NCBI RefSeq assembly: GCF_037975245.1 | Contig: NC_092571.1 | Location: 27,935,564-27,999,563, forward strand | DNA length: 64,000 nt | Reading direction: 5' to 3' | Origin: Apostichopus japonicus | Taxonomy: Eukaryota; Echinodermata; Holothuroidea; Aspidochirotida; Stichopodidae | Part shown: one piece after another, positions 21,830 through 34,155 of the stretch | Numbering within the stretch: the first letter of the stretch is position 1 | Layout: every line of letters begins with the position of its first letter | Notes under the pieces: generated by a model | Database searches by the model: none | What the model saw: the letters and a program-made list of their open reading frames with translations, nothing else | Told to the model about the DNA's origin: nothing | Translations under genes and position numbers: made by a program

Positions 21830-24045
21830 CAGGCGCGTATCCAGGATTTTCTAACCCGGGGGGCGCGAATTACTATCTAAGCGGAGCGCCACCATCGGTT
21901 GGCGCGCAGCGTACAAGAAAATTTCTGGTTTTGATACCCCCCCAGATCACCGGAAACGGCACTTTTCGGGCTTGAAATGACCAACCAGATGTTCACTTTT
22001 GGCCTGAGAACCAAGTATTTCCTAATAGTTTTTTTTTTCCATCCATAACGTTTTTGAATATTGTCAACCCGGCACACGTCATGTTCGACCTGATCGCATC
22101 TCCTGTGGGTCTTTGCTTTTGTAGGTGATTCTACGTCGCCGCCCACAATACCCGTCAGCCCAACTTTTCAAGGTTTTAAGCCCCAAATTTGTTCAGAATT
22201 TGAAAATTCACATTTCTCGTGAATAAACTCACTTCAAAACATACCCATAATGTTGTACAAAATTTTATCTATGGACAACCAATATAGAAAATCTTCCTTC
22301 AACCCCTAACTGACCGGTCAAAATTGCACGAGTAGAGGGAAGTGTGATGCAGAATGTTGGTCAGAAATTTTCTAAAATTCAGACACAGTTAATTTATTGG
22401 TGTAGAAATATTAAACCTCTTATAACGGCTATTATAAAACTTGGTTGAAGGAAATGAAAAAAATAGCAGATATTTCCGAAACCGAACACTACACACATAG
22501 GCGTAGGAGGCGCGGCGGCAGTGGCGGAGCTAGGGGTATTGGTCAGGAGGGGCGAGAATGGTCTGTATGGGCGCTTTCGACACTATCTAAGCGGAGCGCC
22601 ACCACTGGTTGGCGCGTAGCGCTCAGACAATTTTTGAGTAAAGATACTCCCTAGATCGCCGGAAATGACCCTTTCAGGGCCTGGCTAATTTGCAGATAAA
22701 CGAAGAATAGGGTGTCATCGCCAAATTACACCAACAAAATGTGACAAATATCAATAAGTAGATGAGAGCGCAATAAAAAAGTCAATAATCTTGAATAAGT
22801 AAAAAGTGGTAAAGAGCTGAAAAAGGCGCCAGCAGTCCATTTGAGTCCGTCAGGGGGGGGGCATTCCCCGCCCCCTGACCGTATGGACGCTCCGCCACTG
22901 CGCGGCGGGGGTGCAGCCCCTAATTCGCCATTACTAATGTACTAATGTAAAAAAGAGTTTTGACATAATTGGACCTCCATGCTTTTTATACATCTACATG
23001 AGACATGTCATTGTTTACATTAGCATCCCGCGGTATACAGCGCAATTTGAACGGACCGTACGGTACATGATGGCATGCGATGTAATAACCGATGCTTGCT
23101 TATATGATATTGACATTGACACGTTGAACGCGCGCTTCGCGCGCGAAAATTTTTGGTTATTTTTTCAGGCAAGTCGGACAGTTTTGAGGATTTTCATCCT
23201 GGAACGCCATTTTCATGCTCACAGATATGATGTGATATCTGCTGTTTGCTTTACAAATTCGAACAGGCGCGTAGCGAGGAATTTGCCAAGGGAGGGGCGA
23301 AGCCTGTAGGCAAATTATCTAAGCGTAGCGCCACCATAGGTTGTCGCGAAGCGTACAAGAAAATGTTGGCAGAAAATGCCTCCCAGATCGCTGGAAATGG
23401 CACTACCCAGGACCATTTGTTAGCGCGAAGCGTACAAGCAAATTTTGGCGGAAAATGTCTCCCAGATCGCTGGAAATGACACTTCCCAGGCCTTGTAAGT
23501 TGCATCTAAGCACTTTCTATTTTTAAATTACTTAGCGATATCATTTAAAAAAATGCTGAATGGGGGGGGGGGGGGCGGTCGCCCCCATCCCAAAATGCGT
23601 CATGTTCCCCGACGACACGGTCGAGTTCGAGACCAGCTTCAGTTGGTTTCATAGCACAATTCTACACACGCGTTATGATAGACCACATATAGTATATATA
23701 TAGATCATTAGTGAGAGAGGAAAATGGAAACGTCAAAAAAATGGAGTTGTCGGTGTAAGGGGTAGGGTGAGGCACACTTTTACGAAATCATTGATCCGTC
23801 ACTGGCTACCCTTCAGCGCTGTAATGATGTCACTGTTCCTCTTTCTCTTCCCGGTGTCTTCGCGTTTTTCTTTTACTCCCTCCTTTTCTCCTTCTTCTCT
23901 CTTTCTTCTTTTTCTTTTCCCTTCCTTCCTCTCCTCCTCCTCTTTTTCCCCTCTTTTTTCCTTTTTTCTTCTCTTTTTTTTCCTCTCCTCTTTTTCTTAC
24001 CCGGGGGGCGCGCGCCCCCAACGCCCCCCCCTGGATACGCACCTG
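21830..24045. mobile_element. Composite non-autonomous DNA transposon, copy 2
   Basis: The termini are CAGGCGCGTATCCAGG and CCTGGATACGCACCTG. A 5-bp target-site duplication GTGGT lies at 21825-21829 and 24046-24050. It is closely similar to 552-3562 across its length, including the nested MITE at the same internal position and the pyrimidine tract. At 2.2 kb it lacks the left-end duplication of copy 1 and represents the simpler form. It has a short extra segment near 23588-23642 absent from copy 1. No transposase gene. Confidence 0.85.
22519..22900. mobile_element. hAT-type MITE nested in composite element copy 2
   Basis: Ends CAGTGGCGGAGC and GCTCCGCCACTG with a perfect 8-bp duplication CGCGGCGG at 22511-22518 and 22901-22908. 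The position within the host element and the duplicated target match the copy at 2102-2482, so both descend from one insertion event. Confidence 0.92.
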
Positions 24046-24363
24046 GTGGTATATAAGGGCAAATATTGAGAGGCCCAATAACAGTATAGATATATCAGAA
24101 TAAGTTTGAGTTACTTTAAACCTTTACCGTTGGTGAATAGTATACTTTGGATTTGATCAAAATAAAGGCACCTAGTTTAGTTGAAAATAAATAAGATATG
24201 CTTGTAAGGTTGTTACACGCATTTCGAGTGAAGCTTCAGTTTAACACAACGGTAGTTTACCTGCAGAATCTTTGCCAGAAATTTTAGTGGCAATTTGACA
24301 GCATGCCGCTTATACACCGTATATCGATATGTATATATGTATGTATATGTATGTATATGTATG

Positions 24364-24590
24364 TTTTAGATCCTCCTGCAAGCAGGAACTCGCGAAGAAG
24401 CCTCATTGGCTTATCAAAGCCGCAAGCTGAGCGAAGTCAGTCTCTTACATTCATATTTAACGTCCATGATTATGAATTGTTAATTGTCAACAACTCTGTA
24501 ACTGGACGACATACATTAATCTGGGAGTGACTCGAACCGGAGACCTTATGATTGAAAGGCACCGGCGTTAACCACTGAGCTAACACTCCA
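24364..24590 (-). mobile_element. tRNA-derived SINE, copy 2
   Basis: On the minus strand from 24590: TGGAGTGTTAGCTCAGTGGTTAACGC in part (a good box A), then GGTTCGAGTCACTCC (box B), then the same body as 8429-8668, ending in a (CATA)n tail over about 24328-24363. This is the better preserved copy. It sits in transporter intron 1, antisense. Confidence 0.8.
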
Positions 24591-24739
24591 GAGTGTTGTA
24601 TACTATCATACACTCTATAAGGTCATAACAAAAAGACAGTGGAAACTATAACTTTTGCACACATAGATTTGCTGGCATGATTATTATTACTTAGCATGAA
24701 TGTCTTTATGATATCATGAAATTTGAATGAGATGACAGT
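24591..24739. other. Intronic spacer
   Basis: Short unassigned sequence between the SINE and the duplicated transporter exon fragment. Confidence 0.4.
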
Positions 24740-24965
24740 AGTGATTATTTGCAGGCCTGAACGAAAACAATTCAAATAACATTGCGCCAATACGTATCTC
24801 AAAGCTCATTAAAACATATACCCTTAACTTATCAGCATGAATATGGATAGGCACAACAGTACAGAAATGATTTTCATTATACGCTTTAACTTTAAGTACG
24901 CTTTAACTTAACTTTGCGTGGAACGAAAAATTGGCATAATTTTTTTCGATTCGTTTGGATTTTAT
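24740..24965 (+). pseudogene. Decayed duplicate of transporter exon 1 and its 5' flank
   Basis: GATTTTCATTATACGCTTTAACTTT and CGTGGAACGAAAAATTGG followed by TTTTTTTCGATTCGTTTGGA (in part) match 18513-18592 in the transporter exon 1, and the preceding bases match 18370-18510 (GCGCCA, CTTATCAG.ATGAATAT). The copy has indels and breaks off before the SYKAFGV codons. It lies in intron 1 of the same gene. Confidence 0.7.
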
Positions 24966-26006
24966 TGGATATCACTGGGTAACTGACAAGTTGGCCTTTC
25001 ATGGCACCGTCATTTTTCCGTATCATGAAAGTACAGATTTGTTTACTATCCGAGCCGGAAGTTTTCGTCACTAAACAAACCTCTTCACCCAGTGGTAAAC
25101 AATTTTCGTACGCTGCTCCTGGGAGGCATAATGGGGATTAAAATTGCCTCATATGTCCCAATTTTTTGCACCACATGTACTTCCATTCATGCTTCTCAAC
25201 ATGCAAGCAAAAAAAAATAGCTTATTTGTAACACCCGAAGAACGGAACACAGTTTTACTCTTTTAAATAATTGTGGCCAAGTTTCTTTATATCATGGCCA
25301 AGGTAGCTCTGACATAGATTAACCTGCTTCCTATCATGTTATATTTTATTTGCGTTCGAAACCCACGTTGTGTCGCTTCCCTTAACGACGTGTTTGGAAA
25401 TTTGATTGTTCAGAAACCGCTTCTGACACCATTTTATAGTTGGCTGAATTAGTTGTTTGAGAACGAAAATAGAACACTAGACGATGATCGTGCACGCTGT
25501 GCTGGTAGCCATCTTTGCTCAACTGTGATCTCTGTCAACAGGCTAATACGTCACTGGTGAGGTGCATTTAAATTATAAAAGGTGCAATAAGTGTATGTGT
25601 AACAACGACATGTGCAATAACACGTAGTCAGAAGTAACACAATTGATGAGGTGCAACTTTTTATGGCTTTTGAATATTACCGGTCATCGTAGTTTTATTC
25701 GACGACGGGCAAAATATTGTTTTTCATCAGTCAGCATTGTCTTTTATCGCATCTAAGAAGTTGGTTGCAACCATTCTCAAACGACGATCTATGATTGCTG
25801 CCGGTAGACTGCAACATCTCAACTGTATAATGACATTTTCAAGTAATGAATGTTGTCATGCTGCTGACATTTTGGTTTCCTACTTGGTGGCTCACACAAG
25901 AAGGTTAATTAATCCATGAACACTGGAAAAAACAGTTTAATTCATTTTAACAGTCATCTTTATGGATTCAGTCATGGAGTAGTTCTTTAATAATTTATCC
26001 TTACAG
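24966..26006. other. Transporter intron 1, distal part
   Basis: No gene is recognised. The intron ends in the acceptor TTATCCTTACAG at 25995-26006. Confidence 0.45.
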
Positions 26007-26524
26007 CAGGATTTGCTGGATCTCTCCTTGTCGGTTTCAAAAACAGGACTGTCGGTGTTATTGGTGGTGTTCTATTTGGCCTGGGATTCGTCATGAATGG
26101 ATTGCTTTGCCCAGTGGCGTAGGAAGGTACTTTTGAGTGGGGGGGCTGAAGACTAATGGCCGGCCTGGGGGAGGGGTCTAAGGGGAGGGGGTGTCCCCCT
26201 CCCCTTTGGAATTTTTTGCATTTCCAGGTGGCCTCAGATGCAATTTGGTGCAGTATAGCACACTTCAACACCCACTCCATTTTGTAAACTTAATTTTGTA
26301 TTTTCAACTGGCCTTAGATGCAATTTGGTGCTCCAAATGAGATTTTTTTTCTCATTTGGAAATAAAAAAGGGGTTTTCTGACCTGCGAACCGGGGGGGCG
26401 GAATGATACTTCCGCCCCTCCACATTTTTCACTGGGGGGCTGGCGCCCCCCCCAGCCCCCCGGTTCCTACGCCCTTGGCTTTGCCGAAATATCTTCCAGC
26501 TCTTCATCTTTACAGGAGTTACAG
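26007..26524 (+). pseudogene. SLC16-like transporter, exon 2, split by a MITE
   Basis: Without the inserted MITE and one copy of its duplicated target, the exon (26007-26111 plus 26486-26524, 144 bases) is in frame and continues exon 1 in phase 1. It encodes helices 2 to 4, including GFAGSLLVG, TVGVIGGVLFGLGFVMNG and FQLFIFTGVTG, typical of SLC16. It leaves phase 1 at ACAG|GTGATA, matching exon 3. With the insertion present, translation would reach a TAG about four codons into the MITE. The gene, or at least this haplotype, is therefore disrupted. Confidence 0.75.
26112..26477. mobile_element. hAT-type MITE (GGCGTAGGAA family), copy 2, inside a coding exon
   Basis: Termini CAGTGGCGTAGGAAGG and GGTTCCTACGCCCTTG, with a perfect 8-bp target-site duplication GCTTTGCC at 26104-26111 and 26478-26485. 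It is the reverse orientation of 20313-20681. The perfect duplication suggests a fairly recent insertion. Confidence 0.95.
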
Positions 26525-29500
26525 GTGATAAATTGTAACCAGTATCATTGGCAACAGTACAACATCGTATAAGCTTTTATTGCAAATCCTCGAAGCAACA
26601 TGCCTCCTGTATGGAACGCGAATAGAGAAAATTATGTTGTCGTTTAAACTAAGTTTGTTGTTATCTAAGCTAAAGTTGTTGCTGCTATTTTACCATGTTG
26701 CTGTTATTCGTTGACGTCTAAAGTCACGTCAGTGATTTCTTCAATTTCGTAGCTATCTAACATGCCGTTGTTGTAATAAAACACATTGTGAACGAACATC
26801 ATTCTTTCTTTTAAAAAAAATACTTCTTCCCAAATCTTCTTCCAATTCTACAGATGATTATTTGAAACGAAATAACATCATGACAATCAACCGCAACTTG
26901 TTTCCGTGCAGAGCTAACAACATCTCTATTACAGATATTTTCATGCTAAAGATAGCCAATGATGTTTTTTATTTATTTCTGGTCATTTGATTGGCTAATA
27001 GTCCCTTACCCATTGTCTGCCAACATTATTGTGCATGTTATTCGACACTTGACCTCAATAAGTCCACTTCCACAACATCTACATGAGACAATACCATCAA
27101 GGCTTGCCCCAATTAATGTACGTTTTTTGTTGGGGAATACAAAAACACCACAATAATTCACATTTGTAGTCGGATGGCCCCACTACTTCATTGCATTACT
27201 CTGACATAGCTTTTTCTTGCCCTTCCATTTCCTTGCAATACTTGAGGGCTGGCAAATGCGGAGATGGGGTTTGTGTAACCCATTAATTGCTACACTGGGG
27301 CTGTTGTACCCACACTCGGATCCTTTCTTAGTCTACAAACTTTTCTCGACCGCCCGGTGGACGAATGAGGCAGTTATCTTCCCCTTTCTCCTGTCAGCCC
27401 AAATCTTACAGATATGTACTTTGACCTCCAGTAAGTTCTTCACTACAATTAACTTGAGAAGATGAATACATTGGGATCGCTTATAGAAAAGAGTCAATGT
27501 GTGTGAACATGTCTCTACTAGCTCACAAAGACTTGGAGGATCTGCATCTTCTGTTTGAACTATTACATGTTTGTCAACAATAAAGTCACTATCATGTAAA
27601 CTTGGCTGGTAGTTACTTGCTGTTTGGTATATGTACTGCAAGAAACATGCATATCTACACGATGAAAAGACGGTATCTATACTAAAATCCTCTACAGTGA
27701 TGGATTTTGGCGAAGTTGCCAATGGTTGAAATAACTTCTTGGCAGGAGGGGTTAATTCACTCTCCGAGACTCTGCACATGTTGCGAAAGAAAAACGCGCA
27801 TATCAGCATTGCTTTGGTTTATCTATGGAGTACTACTGTAAGTACAATCAGACACATCACGAAATATGTGCAGTATTTGGCATAACCTAGGCTTTCTTTG
27901 TTGTTACTGTACCACCGAAGTTTTAAAAGAAGAGACAGATTAAAGGGAACATGCAGAAATTTGAACTGGTATGACTTTTTATTGATGGCTTTCTATTATA
28001 GTTATTCCCTCCACCCCACCCCACCCTGCTAAATAAATAATAATAGCAGTTGCGTACTTCATGGACTGTTGCAGACAAAATACAGGAGGCCTTAAAGTTC
28101 ATTATTGTACATAACATTGTTATGAGAGATGAATTTTATCAGCAAACTGACAGGCCCTTGCAGTGTACCCTTTATTCCACAGGTAGGTCTGCTGCTTTCC
28201 TTTACCTTGCACGCTGAGAATGGAGGGGTAGAGTTTGATCATAAGTCTCACCTTGTTTCGAGAAGCTATGCATTGCTCACTTCACCTCACACACTCACAC
28301 TGGTTGGATAGCAAACTTGGCATCATAAGGGTTCCATTCACAATGCATTGTGGTGCAAGATTTCTGTGTCAAGCCGTTTCTCAAAGCATGATCCACCATT
28401 CCACAAAATTGCAAAGCAGGTACTATAACAAACCTGGAAAAAAATAAGTGCAAATAAAAGTTACTCTTTACCGTAGCGTTTATTGATTTTTTCTACCGAG
28501 TATGTCAAATTTCATAATGTGTCCCTTTCGCGTTCCATACTCCTGTACTAAGATGTGTTTCCGTTACTTTGTCCTGTACCACCTCCTCGGTCGCCTCATC
28601 TGCACGGCATTTCCGTCTTGCGTACTCTCCCACCTACGGAGACAAGTGGACCAGGCTATTACAGAACTAATAATATAATCTATAACTCTCATTATTAACT
28701 TAAAGAATATGTTGATATGTAGTAGCCAAACATACAGAAATTAAAACTTCGTGCACATGTGTCAACATACTTTTGTGGTGTTTACTTAAAGATACTGGCG
28801 TGACCATTTCTTAAAAATGTTTTGCCTTCTGGAATGTTTCTTTATGGCAAAGTCGACATTGACGTTGGGCCATCGGTACGTTTCTCTATACTAGATCTTT
28901 GCTTTATAAATAATAATTACTCAAAAAGTAAACCACCCATAGAATAATGATGATACAAAAAGCACTTTTCCTTTAGAATTATTGATAATTTTGTAAACAT
29001 TATTTGGGACCATACATGTATTTTCCTTTCATTGATCTTGGTATAATTACTACGAGGAACTAACTTTATGTTTTGTGTGCCAGCTAAGTTATAGTCCACT
29101 GACTTCCAATGATGACACCCTGGATATTAATAACGATAATTAACAGTACATACAAATACACATTGGATTAATATTAGCATAGTTTTTACTTGTTCGCAAC
29201 ATCATACTTTTTTTCTACGAATAGAGAACGAGACGGACTTATGGAAGGATTGTACGCACATAATTAGTTGGTAATTAGTATACTAGGCATATAAAAATTC
29301 CTTTCCTAATGAAAGAAATGGAACGCTGCTTAAATCCTCAGCAGCAATTGATAGGTGTTATGTTGGATTTAAAAATTGCTTATTATCACACTGATTAACG
29401 AAGTTTCATTTGAATAGCGAATTACACGTACTGGTTCAAGGTCAGTAACTTTGTTCTTCATGTCAACTGAAGTTAAAACAAAATGGCACACCCAACACTA

Positions 29501-29652
29501 TCACTTTGTATTAAACCACTTAATACTGGGATTCTAACAGAAAGAGTTTTATATAAAACATATACTTCCAATGTCTCTAGTTAGCAATATACTGTGTATT
29601 TTGCCTAATCGTTTTCTCACATAAAATAATTATGTTTGTCCTTATTTTTCAG
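26525..29652. other. Transporter intron 2
   Basis: About 3.1 kb of AT-rich sequence, ending in the acceptor TTATTTTTCAG before 29653. Apart from one minus-strand open frame (listed separately) no feature is recognised. Confidence 0.5.
27333..27809 (-). CDS. Unrecognised open reading frame, 158 codons
   Basis: An ATG-to-stop frame antisense within transporter intron 2. The predicted protein is Cys-containing (CRYACFLQ, CELVETC, CIHLL, HICKIW) and ends KSL. I recognise no domain, signal peptide or membrane helix. It is longer than chance frames nearby, so it may be an exon of an unrelated gene or a decayed mobile-element fragment, but it may equally be non-coding. Confidence 0.2.
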   Translation of the reverse strand: MLICAFFFRNMCRVSESELTPPAKKLFQPLATSPKSITVEDFSIDTVFSSCRYACFLQYIYQTASNYQPSLHDSDFIVDKHVIVQTEDADPPSLCELVETCSHTLTLFYKRSQCIHLLKLIVVKNLLEVKVHICKIWADRRKGKITASFVHRAVEKSL

Positions 29653-30490
29653 CGATAGGAGGAGGAGGGCTTTACCTTTCTATGTACATGGCATTTGTTG
29701 AACACTTTGATTCGGATACTTTCCCTACGGCCTACTCAACAAAGGAACTATTTACGTACTTAGGGATAATAGTAATTCCCATTATGGTGGATATCATTCG
29801 AAGGCAATATGGGTTGTTCGGATCTTTTATCTGATCATGGGCGCTGTATCATGGAACACTGTGATATCAGGGATATTGCTGAAACCCACGAAACGACAAA
29901 CAAATGCTCCTCTTGACCCACTCATCAGTGAGGACGCTCAGTTGACGACCCACGGAGATACGTCCAACAATGTGGGCAATAGCAGCGAGGGAGTGAAGCA
30001 TAAGCTTCTCGAATTAGTTAATGTAGCACCCATTGTTGAACATCCTACATTTGCTCTATTTATGGCTATGCATTCTTTTTTTTGTTTCACATTTGCTTCT
30101 TGGGCTATATTCTTGGTTCCTTTTGGTAAATCTCAAGGACTCTCATCCGAAGTTGCAGTCCTTCTGTCAGCAGCAGGAGGAGTTGGCGGATTCCTTGGCA
30201 AGACTGCGGTACTAATCGTAGTCTGGTACGATCGCATGAATGTTGTCACATCGTCCGTTGTTCCGGCGACTATTTGCACGATATCTTTGTCAGGATATCT
30301 TGTTGCTTCCTCTTTCTTAGGACTCGCAACGGCATCATTCTTCTGTGGGTTCGCACTGGCTTACGGAGACACTGCTCTCACAGGAAGCTTACCATATTAT
30401 TTGTGCAAGATGCACTTCAGGCAAGGTGCAGCTTTGACCTACTTTTGTAGGATTGTGGATTGTTTATTCAAATTGGTGGGATCGTATCAG
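29653..30490 (+). pseudogene. SLC16-like transporter, exon 3, with a frameshift
   Basis: From the acceptor at 29652 the phase-1 frame encodes GGGGLYLSMYMAFVEHF and LGIIVIPIMVDIIRRQYGLFGSF and then meets TGA at about 29831. One extra T in the TTTT run near 29825-29828 would restore YLIMGAVSWNTVISG, continuing openly from 29837 to the donor TATCAG|GTAAGC at 30490. This covers helices 4-6, a hydrophilic central loop (about 29887-30030) and helices 7-11, the usual SLC16 order. The missing base is a true one-base deletion or a sequencing error in a homopolymer. Confidence 0.75.
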
Positions 30491-31041
30491 GTAAGCAGAT
30501 ATCTGATGAATTTGGTCTTATAAGCAATGGACACAATTCGGAAAACTAATCGTAAAAAGTCTGTTTTATGCATAATTAGAAACTGTAACTATCATAGGAA
30601 TTTGACTCAGTTGGTACCGTAAGCTCTCTGAGGTGTCACAAATCATATGCTTCATAGCAGAGTATACATTGATACAACATATCCAAGATAGTGACATCAA
30701 TTTAGAGCACCTTCTTGTTTCACAGTCATGGCAATGATGGTGTTTGTCGAACGATGGATATGGTGCTATAAAATGATGATATGCAATCTTGAATGATAAC
30801 AATAAATAAACCATGAATAATGTTGATGAAGGTGATTAAAATAATGTTCAAATATGATTACTCGTTACGCAACAGATGGATTGTAAAAATTTGAATAAAT
30901 GTAATAGTTATAGTTTAACATATGAACAAGAAAAATAGGACAAATTGTATGTGCCATTTAAAATACGGTCGTTTTGATTGTATCTTTCATATGACTATTG
31001 ATAATCATGCATCTCAGTTCAATTTTCCATTCTTTTCAAAG
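30491..31041. other. Transporter intron 3
   Basis: AT-rich intron between TATCAG|GTAAGC and TTCTTTTCAAAG. No feature seen. Confidence 0.6.
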
Positions 31042-31172
31042 GTGCTCTCCTGGATGTTTCTGGATCATTCTCTACGACTTTTGGTTTCACGGCAGTCGTG
31101 AATATTGTTACAATTGTATTGGGTCTCTTAACATATAAACTTCACGATGGCAAAGTCAAGGAATGCCAGTAA
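31042..31172 (+). pseudogene. SLC16-like transporter, terminal exon
   Basis: Read in phase 1 the exon gives ALLDVSGSFSTTFGFTAVVN and then IVTIVLGLLTYKL and a stop (TAA 31170-31172), matching the last helix of SLC16 proteins (G.L.D.TGSY...F). The upstream donor at 30490 is phase 0, however, so a direct join is out of frame. Either another lesion exists, or a different donor or small exon is used. Confidence 0.6.
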
Positions 31173-33230
31173 CGAAATAACGCACACGGCCGTGAATGTT
31201 ATTCATTGATGCTTCCTTTCAGAGTTATTTTCAATGTCAACCAATTTCACTGGTGCCACACTTCCTTCCCCTTAGTCAATTGGTACACCGAGAAAAAAAA
31301 AACACCCGTATGTAATCTATTTTACAATATCCTTAAACAGGTAAATACAGTGACCGTGAAAAAGGAGTCAGTCTGGGAGGAGCACACTAACTTCGAGAGA
31401 CAGTGAGACGAATGCATATCATTAAGGAGGAATATGTGAGAGGGGGGGGGGGGATGGAGAGGGCACAGATTCACCTTCAAACCGTGCCTTCCATAACACA
31501 AATTCCAGTATTCGTTATATTTGGCGTCGTTAGAAATATTTCCACATGTGTTGACGATGAGGAATCAGTAGCTTGACATTGCTGAATCGGAATACAGAGT
31601 GATTTTAGCCTTCCGTTTAGTATAGGGTTATTACACTTTCTTCTTGCATGACGATCTCCTTGCACATGGGTTTGGAATGATGTTCTGTGAAAGGGCGCAG
31701 CACGTGTACCATTGTAGATGGCGAGGTGATCTTATATTATCATCCTAACAGAGGTTGATATATACTTGTTCATGGGATGTGTTTCGATATGTTCTGTTCA
31801 AGGTTTAATGGTTTATGAGAAGTTTATTCTGTTAACTCGGTGATGATTAATAATTACAACTGACATGCGAGGACCGACTGCTTAGAATAGAGGGTTAAGT
31901 TCCAGCAACTGAAACGATTAGTCCTTTTTGTTGAAAATTTACATCCATATTCATGATTAGTAAAACTGACGTTACCATGTACCAGTCCTTGGGATGGTCA
32001 AAGCTGCATTTTTTTTTTACAGTCACTATACGTTTTATGAGTGGTGAGCAGGCCATGCAGGTGTTTATGATGCAACTCAAGCAATCCTGAGGGTGACTGC
32101 GACAAACTATTTAGCGGCGCTATTAATGTTTAGGTTGAGCGTTTTGAATTCAGTGAGAAGTAATAGATCAATGTACAGCATAAAAATTACTAGGTCGTTC
32201 TCGAGTGCTTAAGGTCGGATACCACCGTGACCCAAAGCAAACACATTCAGTAAAGATGCATGTATTTATGAGGGCTCGGGTGAACGTTTACGGATGAATG
32301 ACAAACGGACGTATGACTGTTAAGCAAGCATACGTTATGTCAGAGCAGGCTGCAACTTCTTGGTGCCCTGTTCTTCGAGCCTATAACAGTTTACAGTAAG
32401 TTGTAATTATAAAGCAAAGATGGATGGTAGGGGGTGTTCCATGGCCACCTAAATTTCATTGTGTTGCGCACCTTATACAGGTGTGGTTTGCGCATTTGGC
32501 CCCCTAACTGTTTGCATGGACCACTTGCTGTCCACTACTTTGGCATTTCTGGTGCCACCAATGTGTACGAGGACTTATATTTCGAAAATTGTACGAAGAA
32601 AAGGGGACAGGGGTGCAAAAGAAAGAAGAAAGTACGGGGTATCATCAAAATGAATGTATTTTAAAGGAACTATACAGGCTACTATAGGCAACGATTAGCA
32701 AACATTATTTCAAGTTTGAGTTTTGTAACACATAATATCCTTATTAGAGTTATATTAGACACGTTTGCTTCGAAATTCCTATAATGTTACTCAATTAATA
32801 TATCATCGGTTGTATCGTTATTATAGCTTCCAGTGGATATAAAAATATTCACTTTGGAATTAACCATCTGAAGAAAGGTAAATAGAAACTGAAAAAATAC
32901 GGGAGGGATAAAAAGAATAAGAATAGAGAAAAAGAATAACGTAAAAGAACGAAATAAAACATTTCTAATCAGTAACCACCATGATGAAAATGAATTTGCA
33001 TATTGATCAGTCATCACACCGAGGTCAGAAGTCAAAAGAACTGTTCTTTACAAGAGTGCCGAAGTTAATTATGTTATTTATTATTTACAAAAGCGCTAGC
33101 TGCCAAGCAACATATTCTGAAAGATAGGTCTTTACGTATTGATAAATAGCCAGCCACGTGAAGATAGATATTTTGTTATCAATCATCTGATCGAGATCAA
33201 AACTCAATCACACAGGTGTTTAGTGATATT
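31173..33230. other. Intergenic region between transporter and receptor cluster
   Basis: A poly-G run is near 31441-31453. Otherwise no gene or repeat family is recognised. Short open frames in both strands look like chance. Confidence 0.45.
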
Positions 33231-33238
33231 GGTGATAG

Positions 33239-34071
33239 CACCGACGTAGCCTGGAATTTGAAAGGGGAGCACTTTTTGCGATTGATATGGGGTAGGGGCT
33301 AAGGGGAGGAGGTGTTCCCTTTTTTTTATTGAACAATTGAAGGTCCTTAGATGCGATCTGGTGCAATGTTTTGCCAGTTTCATCATTATCATATGATATC
33401 ATATTATCAGCAGATTTTGTTTCCTGTTTGAATTCTATTACATGTTCTTTTACATATCAGAAAGACAAACATAGTGCTCTTTTACAGTTGTTCCAGTAGG
33501 ATGACTCTTGTTTATTGTCCAATGTCTGGACTTTAATACATATGACGAACTTAACTGAGGGACAATATAAACTTTCTTATTTTGTAAGACAGCCAGATGT
33601 GCAGTGGCCTTAAAACAAATATCGTTATCGCAGTGTATTAGGAGTGTAATAATTATTTATAGGAAGCGCGTATACGATTTCTAGCTTAGCTTCATAACAT
33701 GCTGCACGTGCAACAACTTAGGACGAATCATAGCAAGGATGAGAACGAACGTTGTCGACGTCGTTCTGCATACGGTTCGTGACACTCCATCGATTGCGGT
33801 TAGGTAGGCAATATGTATTTTATTACGCAGCGGCCAGTTGTAGGCTTGTAATAGGCTATAGGCTAACTGTAGCTAATTGCATCAGCCAAACTAAGTAAGT
33901 AGCTGAATTAGTAGGCCTGAATGTTTCTACGATTATAATCGAGTTAACGGAGCTGACGAGTATTCAAGATCAAAAGGGCACTGACAAAATACCATACTAA
34001 AAAATACAGCAGTTTATCGACACTAAAAGGGTGAGCAGTCGCTCCCCTGCTCCCACCTGGCTACGTCACTG
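33239..34071. mobile_element. hAT-like element with CACCGACGTAGCC/CAGTGACGTAGCC ends
   Basis: The left end is CACCGACGTAGCCTGG and the right end CCTGGCTACGTCACTG, imperfect inverted repeats. A perfect 8-bp target-site duplication GGTGATAG lies at 33231-33238 and 34072-34079. It includes the GATGCGATCTGGTGCAAT word related to other families here. No transposase is seen. Confidence 0.85.
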
Positions 34072-34155
34072 GGTGATAGCAGTGATAGTTATGAATGATA
34101 GGCATGAAGATGGCTGTCTACGTGACAGCCTGCATCTCGTTCCTGTCATTTCCTT

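Noticed and set aside
26112-26477. MITE acting as a new intron of the transporter (GT at 26127, AG at 26455)
   Set aside because: Splicing there would leave 45 extra bases, a multiple of three, but the retained left part contains an in-frame TAG, so the product is still truncated.
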